From Ignavibacteriales bacterium (GTDB lineage Bacteria; Bacteroidota; Ignavibacteria; Ignavibacteriales; Melioribacteraceae), in assembly GCA_026390775.1 (NCBI GenBank), contig JAPLFF010000007.1, positions 1,612,001 through 1,676,000 on the forward strand: a stretch of 64,000 nt of DNA. Reading direction: 5' to 3'. The notes below the pieces were generated by a model. The model saw only the letters and a program-made list of their open reading frames with translations, was not told the origin of the DNA and did not search any database. Within the stretch, counting starts at the first letter, position 1, and every line of letters starts with the position of its first letter. Both the position numbers and the translations under genes were made by a program. Below are positions 9,098-17,379 of the stretch, one piece after another.

Positions 9098-9496
9098 ATT
9101 TCTAGTTTAGAATGTTCTTTTCTATTTCTTACAATTTACATAAGGAATAGTCACTCTTCAGTCATTAAGATTTATGAAACTATTTGTGTTATTAGGCGAA
9201 TTGATTTCACCGAAGAATATGTTATTCGAGGTTTTTGCTTTTATATGGGGTCAGTGTAGTCGGTCATATTTTGGTCGCAACGATGATTTAATTATTGCCA
9301 AATATTTTAACATTTGTTAACTTATACTTAGAAAAGATTAAGAATAATAAACAACCTATTTATTTGAAACTGATTTGGAAGTATTAGTGTTTAACGTCAT
9401 ACAGTATTAGTATATCTTAATATATCTTTGTCTTAGATTTGTATTAGATTTTTCAAGTTATTAATTACATCTGTTTACAAAAATTCGGGAAACACA
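9098..9496. other. Intergenic stretch before the NarL-type regulator
   Basis: About 400 bp with no gene. Near 9265-9285 there is GGTCATATTTTGGTCGCAAC, resembling GGTCACAAAATGGTCACAAC in repeat R1, and TTCGAGGTTTTTGC at about 9226, like the hairpin arm in R1. This may be a worn fragment of the same repeat. No copy of the 41-bp element lies here, unlike the paralogous regulator at 45207. Confidence 0.4.
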
Positions 9497-10189
9497 TTGA
9501 AAAAAATCCAGATACTACTTATTGAAGATAATAAGCTTCTGCGTGATGGCATTGCATCAATGCTCAAAAAGCAGCCTGATATGCATGTTGTTGCTACTAT
9601 TGGTAATGGCGAAAACATTCTTTTGATGATGGATAAGCACAAGCCAAATATAGTGCTTCTCGATCTCGGTTTACGGAATCAAAACAGTTTGCAAGTTGTA
9701 AAATTAACAAAGCAGCATTTTCCGGGAACCAAAGTAATAGTGATGGATCTTATACCGCTTCAAGCAGATGTTTTCGATTTTGTTCAGGCAGGAGTTTCAG
9801 GATTCATACTCAAAGATGCAAACGTTGCTGATTTTTTTAAAACTATCCGATCAGTTTATCAGGGCGCTAAAGTTTTACCATCGCATTTAACCGGCTCACT
9901 TTTTTCTCAAATCGTTGAACATGCTGTTAACGGATCCAACCATTCGGCAATCATTGAATCGGTTCGTATGACAAAACGTGAGCGGCAAGTAATTGAATTG
10001 ATTTCTGATGGACTCACAAATAAAGAGATCGCACAAAAACTTCATCTATCAACCTACACAATAAAAAGCCACGTCCATAACATACTTGAAAAATTAGCGC
10101 TTAATACACGTGTGCAGATTGCAAAACACGCTCATCTTTCTGACTCCTACAAAACTGCAATAGAGACTACTTCATTAATTGGTGAGTAA
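9497..10189 (+). CDS. NarL/FixJ-family response regulator
   Basis: 230 residues: a receiver domain (about 1-120) with acidic pocket E10-D11, phospho-acceptor D56 (VLLDLGLR) and the conserved Lys in GFILKDA, then a LuxR-type helix-turn-helix (about 160-220) with TNKEIAQKLHLSTYTIKSHV. It starts at TTG 9497, supported by alignment with its paralogue at 45207 (MKKIRLLLIEDNRLLRDGI). There is no cognate kinase next to it; the kinases cluster at 46.7-56 kb. It is a candidate DNA-binding output for the phosphorelay in this window, and possibly a reader of the 41-bp element, but that is inference. Confidence 0.9.
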   Translation: MKKIQILLIEDNKLLRDGIASMLKKQPDMHVVATIGNGENILLMMDKHKPNIVLLDLGLRNQNSLQVVKLTKQHFPGTKVIVMDLIPLQADVFDFVQAGVSGFILKDANVADFFKTIRSVYQGAKVLPSHLTGSLFSQIVEHAVNGSNHSAIIESVRMTKRERQVIELISDGLTNKEIAQKLHLSTYTIKSHVHNILEKLALNTRVQIAKHAHLSDSYKTAIETTSLIGE

Positions 10190-10209
10190 TTCTCTTCCCT
10201 TAACTACTT

Positions 10210-10250
10210 AAAAGATGTAGTTCCTTTTTCATCCCTTTGCTCGATAGTAT
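10210..10250 (+). promoter_or_regulatory. 41-bp regulon element, copy 1
   Basis: Contains AAAAGATGTAGTTCC, then TTTTTCATCCCTTTG, then CTCGATAGTAT. It ends 87 bp before the lipoprotein ATG at 10338. The whole leader down to that ATG is nearly repeated at 10780-10907, 13924-14051 and, more loosely, 39414-39532. Confidence 0.75.
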
Positions 10251-10337
10251 GTCCCTATTTGTAATCATATCTTTTATTTACAAGCATTAGTCAAATAGAT
10301 GAATGACTTGTAAAATAAATTTAACAGGAGAATCACT

Positions 10338-10469
10338 ATGAAAAAACTAAGCGCAATTTCTTTAGTTCTAATTTTTGCTGTATCCCTTTTTATATGCAGC
10401 TGCAGTGCAAGCGGACAAGTTTCAACTAATAAACAACAAAACGCAAAAACTGTCAGCGTGAGCAAGTAA
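10338..10469 (+). CDS. 43-aa lipoprotein, copy A
   Basis: A short ORF beginning MKKLSAISLVLIFAVSL with a lipobox-like FICSC, leaving a mature peptide of only about 22 residues ending KTVSVSK. AACAGGAG lies 7 nt before ATG. A near-identical gene follows at 10907, which supports it as real. It resembles the small entericidin-type lipoproteins in size and build, though I see no sequence proof of that. It is placed under regulon element copy 1, so stress or envelope expression is likely. Confidence 0.7.
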   Translation: MKKLSAISLVLIFAVSLFICSCSASGQVSTNKQQNAKTVSVSK

Positions 10470-10496
10470 AAAAGTCATCAAAATTTTTTTAAAATA

Positions 10497-10544
10497 ATGA
10501 ATCGTTGGTTTTAGATAATTCAGCTAAAAATGGAAACGATTCAT
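10497..10544 (+). terminator. Inverted repeat after lipoprotein copy A
   Basis: ATGAATCGTT pairs with AACGATTCAT (10 bp) across a 28-nt spacer. It has no T-tract, so it may be a weak terminator, an mRNA-stabilising hairpin or a protein site. The second lipoprotein has the same structure at 11068-11115 with one mismatch. Confidence 0.4.
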
Positions 10545-10565
10545 ACGAAGCGAATTTATATTTGC

Positions 10566-10740
10566 CAATGCCGGCATTAGAAAATACTTTCCGAAACTTG
10601 AGGTTTGTTTACTCTAATTACATCCGCATCAATAATGAAATTATTGGTTGTGGTGATTAGAAGATTGTACTATTGCATGGATTTGGCACATCATTACATA
10701 CGTGGAATAACATAAAGAAATTATTTTTGAAAGAATACTA
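10566..10740 (+). pseudogene. Decayed fragment of an alpha/beta hydrolase gene
   Basis: This stretch aligns with 11468-11640, the start of the intact hydrolase: CAATGCCGGCATTAG, TACTCTAATTACATCC, TTGCATGGATTTGGCACATC and ATTACATACGTGGAATAACAT all have close matches there. The frame is broken, for example by TAG in GGTGATTAGAAG where the intact gene reads GGTGATAAGATG, and the rest of the gene is missing. With the lipoprotein and the element it marks a tandem duplication of the whole unit. Confidence 0.7.
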
Positions 10741-10779
10741 TCTTTTAAACTTCTAGTAATTCCCTTTCATTAATTACTT

Positions 10780-10820
10780 AAAAGATGTAGTTCCTTTTTC
10801 ATCCCTTTGCTCGATAGTAT
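10780..10820 (+). promoter_or_regulatory. 41-bp regulon element, copy 2
   Basis: Identical to copy 1 through AAAAGATGTAGTTCC, TTTTTCATCCCTTTG and CTCGATAGTAT. It ends 86 bp before the lipoprotein start at 10907. Confidence 0.75.
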
Positions 10821-10906
10821 TCCACTACTCGTAGTCATATCTTTTACCTGCAAGCATTAAACAAATACATGAATGACTTGTAAATTAATTTAACAGGAGA
10901 ATCACC

Positions 10907-11038
10907 ATGAAAAAGTTAAACGCAACATTCTTAATTCTAATTTTTGCTGTATCTCTTTTTATTTGCAGCTGCAGTGCAAGCGGAGGAGTATCCGTAGGTA
11001 AACAACAAAACGCGAAAACTGTAACGTTGAACAAGTAA
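10907..11038 (+). CDS. 43-aa lipoprotein, copy B
   Basis: Duplicate of the 10338 gene: MKKLNATFLILIFAVSL, then the lipobox-like FICSC, then a 22-residue mature part with GKQQNAKTV. AACAGGAG precedes the ATG as in copy A. Substitutions are spread over the gene while length, lipobox and C-terminal KQQNAKTV are kept, which suggests selection on both copies. The leader is also duplicated. No partner is known. Confidence 0.7.
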   Translation: MKKLNATFLILIFAVSLFICSCSASGGVSVGKQQNAKTVTLNK

Positions 11039-11067
11039 AAAAAGTCGTAAAAAATACTGTTAAGACA

Positions 11068-11115
11068 ATGACTCGTTGGTTTTAATAAATTCAACCAAGA
11101 ATGAGAACGATTCAT
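11068..11115 (+). terminator. Inverted repeat after lipoprotein copy B
   Basis: ATGACTCGTT faces AACGATTCAT (9 of 10 pairs) with a spacer of 28 nt. It is the counterpart of the hairpin at 10497-10544 and has no T-tract. Confidence 0.35.
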
Positions 11116-11188
11116 AAGAAGCAAAATTTATAGGCGCAAAATATTCCGATGAATTAAAAAACCGCCTAACAATAAAAGGAAAATCTAG

Positions 11189-11374
11189 ATGTCTAATTTT
11201 GCAATATATTTAATAGGAACTCTATTTGTAGCCGGCGGATTAGCTTGGGCAGCTTATAAATTGGGAGCTCAGCCAATTTGGATTGGCATAGGTGTCATTA
11301 TCGTAATCGGTTTGGGAATTATGGCAGCTGTGTCAAAGACCCGGCAGAAAGAAAAATCTGGTACCGACAAGTGA
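11189..11374 (+). CDS. Small two-helix inner-membrane protein
   Basis: 61 residues with two hydrophobic segments (about 4-22 and 29-48) joined by a short loop with GAQPIW, and a charged C-terminus (KTRQKEKSGTDK). AAAGGAAAA lies upstream of the ATG. It belongs to a type of small conserved membrane protein seen near stress genes; I cannot name the family with certainty. It sits between lipoprotein copy B and the hydrolase, and has no counterpart in the first, decayed unit, so it was either inserted in the second unit or lost from the first. Confidence 0.65.
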   Translation: MSNFAIYLIGTLFVAGGLAWAAYKLGAQPIWIGIGVIIVIGLGIMAAVSKTRQKEKSGTDK

Positions 11375-11388
11375 AAAATAAAACAATC

Positions 11389-12336
11389 ATGAACATGTGT
11401 TATATAATTAACTCTATGAGAATGTTAATATCATTGAGCTTATTGTTTTTCCTTTCAAATTATATCCAGTCAATGCCGGCATTAGAAGGTAATTCCAGAA
11501 ACTTAACGTATGCTTACTCTGATAACATCCAAATCAATTATGAAAAGATTGGTTATGGTGATAAGATGATTGTACTCTTGCATGGATTCGGTGCATCATT
11601 ACATACGTGGGATGATATAAAGGCATTATTCCCGAAAAGCGAATTCACGCTTTACCTTATTGATCTAAAAGGATTTGGTAATTCTTCGAAACCAGAGGAT
11701 GATAAATATACAATTCAAGAACAATCAAAAATTGTCAAACAATTTATTAAGGACATTAATACAGATTCTTTGTATCTCATCGGTCATTCTTTTGGAGGAG
11801 CAGTTGCGCTGCTTACTCAAATATCATTATTAAATGAGAAGAGTAAAACAAGAATTAGTAAATTGATTCTGATTGATTGTCTTGCCTATATGCAGGAGAT
11901 GCCGGTATTTATGGAAAATTTGCGAACACCTCTTTTAAATAAATTAACATTTCTATTGCCCAATAAATTCAGAGCAGAGTATATTCTAAATAAAATTTTT
12001 TATGATAAGAAGATGGTTAATGAAAAATTAATTAACAGGTATGTAGCTTTTTATAGCGGAGACGATCTCGAGTACACTTTTATTACGTCTGCCAAGCAGA
12101 TTGATCAAATTGGATACGAAAAAATAATAGATGCTTACAAAAACATTCCGACACCATGCTTGATTATATGGGGCAAAAATGACCCGGTAATATCAGTGGA
12201 TAATGGCACCAGACTTAGTAAGGAATTGCCTAATGCAAGATTGGAAATAATTGATAAATGCGGACATGTTCCGCAGGAAGAAAAGCCCGTGGTAACATTC
12301 GAAAAAATATATGCATTTATTAAAGGGCAACGATGA
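11389..12336 (+). CDS. Exported alpha/beta-hydrolase
   Basis: About 315 residues with an N-terminal hydrophobic signal (SLSLLFFLSNYIQS). The hydrolase fold shows the oxyanion motif HGFGASLHTW, nucleophile elbow GHSFGG, an acid in WGKNDPV, and a catalytic His in KCGHVPQEEKP. This is the usual size and build of esterase, lipase or haloperoxidase-like hydrolases; the substrate is unknown. The frame stays open further upstream and overlaps the 11189 gene, but that part is out of frame with a good ORF and has no ribosome site, so I take ATG 11389 (11416 is an alternative). A decayed copy lies at 10566. Confidence 0.8.
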   Translation: MNMCYIINSMRMLISLSLLFFLSNYIQSMPALEGNSRNLTYAYSDNIQINYEKIGYGDKMIVLLHGFGASLHTWDDIKALFPKSEFTLYLIDLKGFGNSSKPEDDKYTIQEQSKIVKQFIKDINTDSLYLIGHSFGGAVALLTQISLLNEKSKTRISKLILIDCLAYMQEMPVFMENLRTPLLNKLTFLLPNKFRAEYILNKIFYDKKMVNEKLINRYVAFYSGDDLEYTFITSAKQIDQIGYEKIIDAYKNIPTPCLIIWGKNDPVISVDNGTRLSKELPNARLEIIDKCGHVPQEEKPVVTFEKIYAFIKGQR

Positions 12337-12381
12337 AACGATTAATCAATCTGCTTGTAATTCTCTCTCACCATCTCACCT

Positions 12382-12422
12382 AAAAGATGTAGTTCCTTTT
12401 TCATCCCTTTGGCCGATTGTTT
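12382..12422 (+). promoter_or_regulatory. 41-bp regulon element, copy 3
   Basis: Preceded by ATCTCACCT and containing AAAAGATGTAGTTCC, TTTTTCATCCCTTTG and GCCGATTGTTT. It ends 95 bp before the OmpA start at 12518. Confidence 0.75.
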
Positions 12423-12517
12423 TGTCCCAAGTATCTTCATAACCTTTATCCACCTAAATAACATAAACTATTTATTATTTAAGGAAAGTCATTTAATAAA
12501 CTAAGGAGAAAAGAAAC

Positions 12518-13612
12518 ATGAAAAAAATTTATTTTACAATTGTATTACTTCTGATGGTTGCTGTTGATATTTCTCAAGCACAATTAGCAACAGATAGCTG
12601 GGCATTCGGTTTTGGTTTCGGTTATCCCAGATACATAGGTGTACAAGTTACACCTACACATTCTAATTATGGTGGGTATCTTTCACTTAAGAGGAATTTT
12701 TCAGAACATTTTGGATTAAGATTTAAGGGCGGTTTTTCTCACATGGAAGGAACATGGGTTAATCTAGCTTCGGCAACTATTACAGAATCAACAAACCTTA
12801 TTTCCGGCGATCTTGATTTTATGTATTACCTAATTCCATGCGAACCGGTTTCACCCTATGTGTATGGTGGAGTTGGCGGCACTTACAGAATGTTAACTAA
12901 CAAAGCAACAGCGACTTTGGATGATAACGCAACTGGAGCCGAATGGAACTTTGGCTTCGGTGTAGAATGGGCTCTTGACAGGGATTGGAAAATTGTAACA
13001 GAGTTTGGTTATCATTCAACAAGCAATTCAGAACTGGATGGTTTTTATAGTCCTAATGGAAACGATTCTTATTGGGGAGTTAACGTTGGGTTACTTTACT
13101 TATTTGCTCAAGGCGGGCCGTCAAAGTTATGTCAACTTTATCCCGGTATAACTCCTGAAACGAAAGATCTAACTCTCAATGACTTAAATAAAATTGAAGA
13201 GATGATTGTTAAGCATATTCCAAAGGAAATTACCAAAGAAGTTGTTGTCGAAAAACCGATGAAAGCTATGATGACGGAAAAATGGATTCTTATTGGTGTT
13301 AACTTCGACTTTGACAAGTCAACACTTTTACCGGAATCATATCCAATACTTTACGATGCTGCGAAGACATTATTAAGGAATCCAGATATAAAAGTTGAGA
13401 TACAGGGCTATTGTGATTATATCGGTTCCGTTGAATACAACAATAAACTTTCATTAAGAAGAGCAGAAACTGTAAAAATGTTTCTTGTTTCCAAAGGTAT
13501 AGCTGCAAACAGACTTACAACAGTCGGTTTCGGAAAAAGCAATCCGGTTGCTGATAATAATACTGCCAACGGCAGAGCAATGAACAGACGCATCGAATTT
13601 AAAGTGCAATAA
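12518..13612 (+). CDS. OmpA-family outer-membrane protein
   Basis: 364 residues: signal peptide (ending near AQA, residue 22), an eight-strand-type beta-barrel (about 24-205), a linker with a KHIPKEITKEVVVEKP segment, and a C-terminal OmpA/MotB peptidoglycan-binding domain (about 255-364). That domain shows the conserved NFDFDKSTLLPES, GYCDYIGS, NNKLSLRRAETV and GRAMNRRIEF, including the Asp and Arg that bind diaminopimelate. It ties the outer membrane to peptidoglycan. A full paralogue lies at 43689, with about the same build. AAGGAGAAAAG precedes the ATG, a regulon element lies upstream, and a terminator follows at 13624. Confidence 0.9.
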   Translation: MKKIYFTIVLLLMVAVDISQAQLATDSWAFGFGFGYPRYIGVQVTPTHSNYGGYLSLKRNFSEHFGLRFKGGFSHMEGTWVNLASATITESTNLISGDLDFMYYLIPCEPVSPYVYGGVGGTYRMLTNKATATLDDNATGAEWNFGFGVEWALDRDWKIVTEFGYHSTSNSELDGFYSPNGNDSYWGVNVGLLYLFAQGGPSKLCQLYPGITPETKDLTLNDLNKIEEMIVKHIPKEITKEVVVEKPMKAMMTEKWILIGVNFDFDKSTLLPESYPILYDAAKTLLRNPDIKVEIQGYCDYIGSVEYNNKLSLRRAETVKMFLVSKGIAANRLTTVGFGKSNPVADNNTANGRAMNRRIEFKVQ

Positions 13613-13623
13613 TCTTTATGATG

Positions 13624-13650
13624 AAAAGGTCACTAAATAAGTGACCTTTT
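13624..13650 (+). terminator. Intrinsic terminator after ompA-like gene
   Basis: An 11-bp perfect stem AAAAGGTCACT / AGTGACCTTTT closes a 5-nt loop and is followed by CTTAAAATAATTT. Confidence 0.8.
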
Positions 13651-13737
13651 CTTAAAATAATTTCTCATAATTTTTATTATAGGAAAGTTATCTAAGTTAA
13701 GAAAGGCTTAAGTGAAATTATATTTTCCGTTATGTGG

Positions 13738-13860
13738 TTTTTCGAAAGCAAACCGATTGTACCAAATGACAACGAAGAGAATGCGGCAAAGAATAGAAGA
13801 GTTGAAATCAAAGCAATAAGGAATGGAACAGAAGCAGCTAAACCAGCAGAGAAAAAATAA
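13738..13860 (+). pseudogene. Remnant of a third OmpA C-terminal domain
   Basis: The frame ESKPIVPNDNEENAAKNRRV then EIKAIRNGTEA ends at TAA 13860. It matches the last part of an OmpA domain (G..KP...N.T...RA.NRRVE), but everything upstream is gone and the preceding Gly-Phe codons are out of frame. It lies just after an intact OmpA gene. Confidence 0.65.
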
Positions 13861-13923
13861 TTTACTTTAAACTGCATTAATTGTTTTACAAACTCGGTTA
13901 AACTCTCTTTCTCCACCTCACCT

Positions 13924-13964
13924 GAAAGATGTAGTTCCTTTTTCATCCCTTTGCTCGATTGTAT
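13924..13964 (+). promoter_or_regulatory. 41-bp regulon element, copy 4
   Basis: Preceded by CCTCACCT; contains GAAAGATGTAGTTCC, TTTTTCATCCCTTTG and CTCGATTGTAT. It ends 86 bp before the GTG start at 14051 and shares its full leader with copies 1 and 2. Confidence 0.75.
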
Positions 13965-14050
13965 TCCACTACTCGTAATTATATTTTTTTCTACAAACAT
14001 TAATCAAATATATGAATGACATGTAAAATTAATTTAACAGGAGAATCACT

Positions 14051-15427
14051 GTGAAAAAGCTAAAAGCAATATTCTATATTAGAATTTTTGCACTAGTAAT
14101 CACTTTATATCTTGTCTCTGCAATATTCCCGGGACAAATATCAGCGCAACAAAATGATGTTAATTATCAGGAGTTTTACGATCAATTAAGTCCTTACGGT
14201 CAGTGGATTGAAGACAATAATTATGGATATGTGTGGATTCCAACAGCAGGTCCGGACTTTGCACCATATTTAACCAATGGTTACTGGATACTAACAGATT
14301 ACGGTTGGATGTGGGTATCAGATTATAACTGGGGCTGGGCAACTTTCCATTATGGACGCTGGGATTACAATGGTTCTTATGGCTGGTTCTGGGTTCCGGA
14401 TTATGAATGGGGTCCTTCATGGGTTACCTGGAGAAGATCCAATGGTTATTATGGTTGGGCACCGATGAGACCAGGTATTTCCATAAGTGTGACTTTTGGC
14501 GGCTATAATGATGTACCAAACGATCGTTGGATATTTGTAAGAGACAGAGATATTGAAAGGCACGACATTGGTCGGAATTATATTGATCGAAAAAACAATT
14601 CTAGTATCATGAATAATTCAACAGTGATTAATAAAACTTACTATGATGATAAGAGACGTACAACATATGTCGCTGGACCTGGCAGAGAAGATGTTCAAAA
14701 AATTACCGGCAAAACAATTAACCCGGTTACCGTTCGTGAAAAAGACAAACCGGGTCAGAGTTTAAACAATGATCAGGTGCAGATATACAGACCCCAAGTA
14801 CAGAAGAATAACAACGGGTTAAAACCGGCACCATCTGAATTAACAAAATTAAAAGATGTAAAACGGATATCGGAAAGAAATGCCGAAAAGCAGCCACAGA
14901 ATATACAATTGCAGAATAGTAAAACAGGAAAAGGACAACAACAACCTGCCGGGAATCCTACTCAACAGCGGAATACAAATCCACCGAATAACAATATAAA
15001 TAAAGGACAACAACCTGCTGTGAATTCGGTAAATAAGGTTGACACTAAAAAGAATGCATATCAACCGCGGAATTTAGATCCTCCAAAGAAGGAAAATAAA
15101 AAGGATCAACCATCACAGTTGCGGAATACAAATCCACCAATTAACAATGGCAATACAAATCAACCAAATCAACCGCGGTATTTAGACCCTCCCAAAAAAG
15201 AAAATAAAATAGATAGACCATTACAACCGCAGAATAAAATAGTACCAAAGAATAATAATACAGATCAACCACCGAAAGCACGAACCGTGAATCCACCTAA
15301 GAACAATAGTAATACAAATCAACCACCGAAAGTACGAACTGTGAATCCACCAAAGAACCAGAATATGGATCAACCATCAAAATCCATTCCGAAGGATGAT
15401 AAAAAGGAAAATAGAAAACCAGAATGA
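14051..15427 (+). CDS. Exported YxWGxW/DUF6600-like protein with Pro/Asn/Gln-rich tail
   Basis: 458 residues starting at GTG; the paralogous leader (AACAGGAGAATCAC then TATG in two other copies) supports this start. After a signal peptide (residues 1-33, ISAQ), residues 36-150 are strikingly aromatic: YGQWIEDNNYGYVW, WMWVSDYNWGWATFHYGRW, WFWVPDYEWGPSWVTWR and GYYGWAPM, as in DUF6600-type envelope proteins. Residues about 210-458 are low-complexity and basic, with repeats such as NQPPKARTVNPPKNN and NLDPPKKENK. It is probably a cell-envelope structural or stress protein. The tail may vary by repeat slippage. Confidence 0.8.
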   Translation: MKKLKAIFYIRIFALVITLYLVSAIFPGQISAQQNDVNYQEFYDQLSPYGQWIEDNNYGYVWIPTAGPDFAPYLTNGYWILTDYGWMWVSDYNWGWATFHYGRWDYNGSYGWFWVPDYEWGPSWVTWRRSNGYYGWAPMRPGISISVTFGGYNDVPNDRWIFVRDRDIERHDIGRNYIDRKNNSSIMNNSTVINKTYYDDKRRTTYVAGPGREDVQKITGKTINPVTVREKDKPGQSLNNDQVQIYRPQVQKNNNGLKPAPSELTKLKDVKRISERNAEKQPQNIQLQNSKTGKGQQQPAGNPTQQRNTNPPNNNINKGQQPAVNSVNKVDTKKNAYQPRNLDPPKKENKKDQPSQLRNTNPPINNGNTNQPNQPRYLDPPKKENKIDRPLQPQNKIVPKNNNTDQPPKARTVNPPKNNSNTNQPPKVRTVNPPKNQNMDQPSKSIPKDDKKENRKPE

Positions 15428-15538
15428 TTACATGGTGATGAGATTGATGTGTGTTATTATGAATGAAAAAGTAGATTGCTTTTATTGTTGAATATAGAAA
15501 AAGAAAAGTATTTCCAACTAATAGAAAGGTTAAATATC

Positions 15539-15688
15539 ATGTTATACACTATCGCTGTAATTTTAATAGTATTGTGGTTACTTGGATTGGTCGCCGTTCC
15601 TGTTATGGGCAGTTTTATTCACATTCTTTTGGTAATTGCAATTATAATGGTCTTAGTTAGAATCATTAGCGGACGCCGCGCACTGTGA
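15539..15688 (+). CDS. Lmo0937-family small membrane protein (DUF5670-like)
   Basis: 49 residues, almost all in two hydrophobic segments split by GSFIH, ending SGRRAL. This matches the short Lmo0937-family membrane proteins. I chose ATG 15539, which gives the family's MLYTIAVILIVLWLLG start; the longer in-frame extension back to 15476 is not conserved in the family as I know it. AGAAAGG lies upstream. Members are often found among stress genes, but the role is unknown. Confidence 0.8.
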   Translation: MLYTIAVILIVLWLLGLVAVPVMGSFIHILLVIAIIMVLVRIISGRRAL

Positions 15689-15780
15689 ACGAATATTAAA
15701 TAACAAAATTTATTTAGTAAACAACGATCATAATTGAGAAGAAAGTTTTCATACTCAATGATTAATAAGGAAATATTGCA

Positions 15781-16293
15781 ATGTTATTTAAACAACTCCG
15801 TACTCTTCGATTACCGGACATGCTTACTCTTCTTGGTCTTCTGTGTGTTTCCTCTTCAGTTTATTTTTCTTTTAAAGGGTTTTTAGTAATTGCATACGGT
15901 CTTATCCTCATGCAATTCCTCTTAGATTATTTTGATGGAAAGTTAGCAAGAGCAATTGGCGGAGGAGTGCTGGGTGTTTACCTGGATAGTTTTACGGATT
16001 TTATGGCAGTTGCTTCCTCTGTTGTATTTGGTTGGTTCGTTGGGATAGACGGAATTGCTATGCTCATTGCTGGATTTTTAAATGTCGGTGCAGCGTCAAT
16101 AAGATTGGCTTACTTCACGGCATATAAACAAAAGGGCTTCACAGGTATTCCGACTGTATTAGCTGCATCAGCAGTCTCTACGATTGCCTTCCTTGGATAT
16201 TTATTTGCCCAAGCATATCTCGTTTGGTTTGTGATTTTTTATTTCGTCTCGGCAGTTGCAATGATTTCTGATTTAAGACTAAAAAAAATATAA
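15781..16293 (+). CDS. CDP-alcohol phosphatidyltransferase
   Basis: 170 residues with about five membrane segments and the complete family signature DGKLAR...G...D...D (DYFDGKLARAIGGGVLG then YLDSFTD), whose Asp residues bind the metals and the CDP-alcohol. The enzyme joins a CDP-alcohol such as CDP-diacylglycerol to a hydroxyl acceptor in the inner membrane. Its short length and Ser/Phe-rich core fit phosphatidylserine synthase-like members, but the acceptor cannot be read off. It is followed after 12 bp by the AI-2E-family permease, so probably one operon to 18773. Confidence 0.85.
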   Translation: MLFKQLRTLRLPDMLTLLGLLCVSSSVYFSFKGFLVIAYGLILMQFLLDYFDGKLARAIGGGVLGVYLDSFTDFMAVASSVVFGWFVGIDGIAMLIAGFLNVGAASIRLAYFTAYKQKGFTGIPTVLAASAVSTIAFLGYLFAQAYLVWFVIFYFVSAVAMISDLRLKKI

Positions 16294-16305
16294 TCACATA
16301 AATTT

Positions 16306-17379
16306 ATGACTGAGCAAAGTAATTCTTTTAGCGGAATGCACTTCCTTGTTAGCGCAGCAGCATTTGTAATAATCATCGCAGGGATTAATCTTGCGCAATC
16401 GGTTGTTGTTCTGTTCCTTGTCTCTGTTTTCCTTGCTCTACTTGGAACTCCGCCTGTACTCTGGTTAAAGGAAAAACGTATTCCATCCGGATTTGCAGTG
16501 CTGATAGTTATGGCGGGTATGATAATTATTCTAATTCTGATTAGCGCACAAATTGGCACATCCGTTAACAGCTTTTCAGATGAACTGCCTTTATTGCAAT
16601 CACGCATTCGAGAACAAGTCAAGGAGCTTACTGTACTGTTGACAAGCAAGGGTATTGTAGTTCCCCCAAAATTTTTTCTAGAATACGTTAACCCGGAAGC
16701 GGTGATGAAACTTACTGCCGGCTTACTATCGGGATTGAGTTCTCTACTTTCCGATCTTGTCCTGATCCTTCTCACAGTAACTTTTATCTTGCTTGAAGTC
16801 TCAAGCTTTCCTATAAAACTCCGCGCTATTCTCGGTGATCCTAAGCAGGTATTTCCCCATTTCACGAAGTTTGTTGTTGATATGAAACGCTATATGGTCA
16901 TCAAAACTTTAATCAACCTGTTTGCTGGAATCTTAATCGCGGTATGGATGTACATACTCGGCGTGCAATTTCCCGTTCTATGGGGTTTCCTTGCCTTTGT
17001 ACTCCATTATATACCAAATATCGGTTCCGTTATCGCGGCCATTCCTGCAGCACTTCTTGCACTTGTTCAACTCGGAATGGGCAGCGCACTACTTGTAGTT
17101 GCCGGTAATATTCTCGTTGGATTCATAATAGGTAATGTGATTGAACCTCGACTTATGGGGAAGAAATTTGGGCTCTCTACTTTGGTCGTCTTTCTCTCGC
17201 TGATTTTTTGGGGCAGCCTGCTCGGTTTGATCGGAGCGATTCTTTGCATACCGCTTACGATGACAATGAAGTTTGCATTTGAGAGCAATGAAAGCACACT
17301 ATGGATTGCTGTGTTGCTCGGATCAGAAAAGTTCGATGATATTTCTAAACCAATGTCGAAGAAGAAGAAAGAACAATGA
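16306..17379 (+). CDS. AI-2E family transporter (PerM-like)
   Basis: 357 residues with N-terminal membrane segments (about 12-75), an extracytoplasmic helical part (about 80-150), and a C-terminal block with the family-typical VLHYIPNIGSVIAAIPAALL and IGNVIEPRLMGKKFGLSTLVV followed by PLT. These mark the AI-2E transporter superfamily (TqsA/PerM/YdiK), a group of exporters of largely unknown substrates including some Na+/H+ antiporters. The gene is richer in G+C than most neighbours. Its stop overlaps the next start (ATGA at 17376-17379). Confidence 0.85.
   Translation: MTEQSNSFSGMHFLVSAAAFVIIIAGINLAQSVVVLFLVSVFLALLGTPPVLWLKEKRIPSGFAVLIVMAGMIIILILISAQIGTSVNSFSDELPLLQSRIREQVKELTVLLTSKGIVVPPKFFLEYVNPEAVMKLTAGLLSGLSSLLSDLVLILLTVTFILLEVSSFPIKLRAILGDPKQVFPHFTKFVVDMKRYMVIKTLINLFAGILIAVWMYILGVQFPVLWGFLAFVLHYIPNIGSVIAAIPAALLALVQLGMGSALLVVAGNILVGFIIGNVIEPRLMGKKFGLSTLVVFLSLIFWGSLLGLIGAILCIPLTMTMKFAFESNESTLWIAVLLGSEKFDDISKPMSKKKKEQ

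Noticed and set aside
10210-10260. Element as a standard Bacteroidota promoter (TTTG with TAnnTTTG) or as a sigma-54 site
   Set aside because: Downstream of the conserved CCCTTTG there is no constant TAnnTTTG at 19 bp, and the GG/GC pair of sigma-54 sites is absent.
11278-11388. Upstream extension of the alpha/beta-hydrolase frame
   Set aside because: It overlaps the 61-aa membrane gene in another frame, lacks a ribosome site and would put a polar stretch before the signal peptide.
13692-14000. A 102-codon minus-strand frame over the OmpA remnant and element 4
   Set aside because: It runs through a clear OmpA remnant on the other strand and through the element. No family resemblance.
16239-16865. 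A 208-codon minus-strand frame
   Set aside because: It is antisense to the well-supported AI-2E family gene and has a composition typical of a shadow frame.
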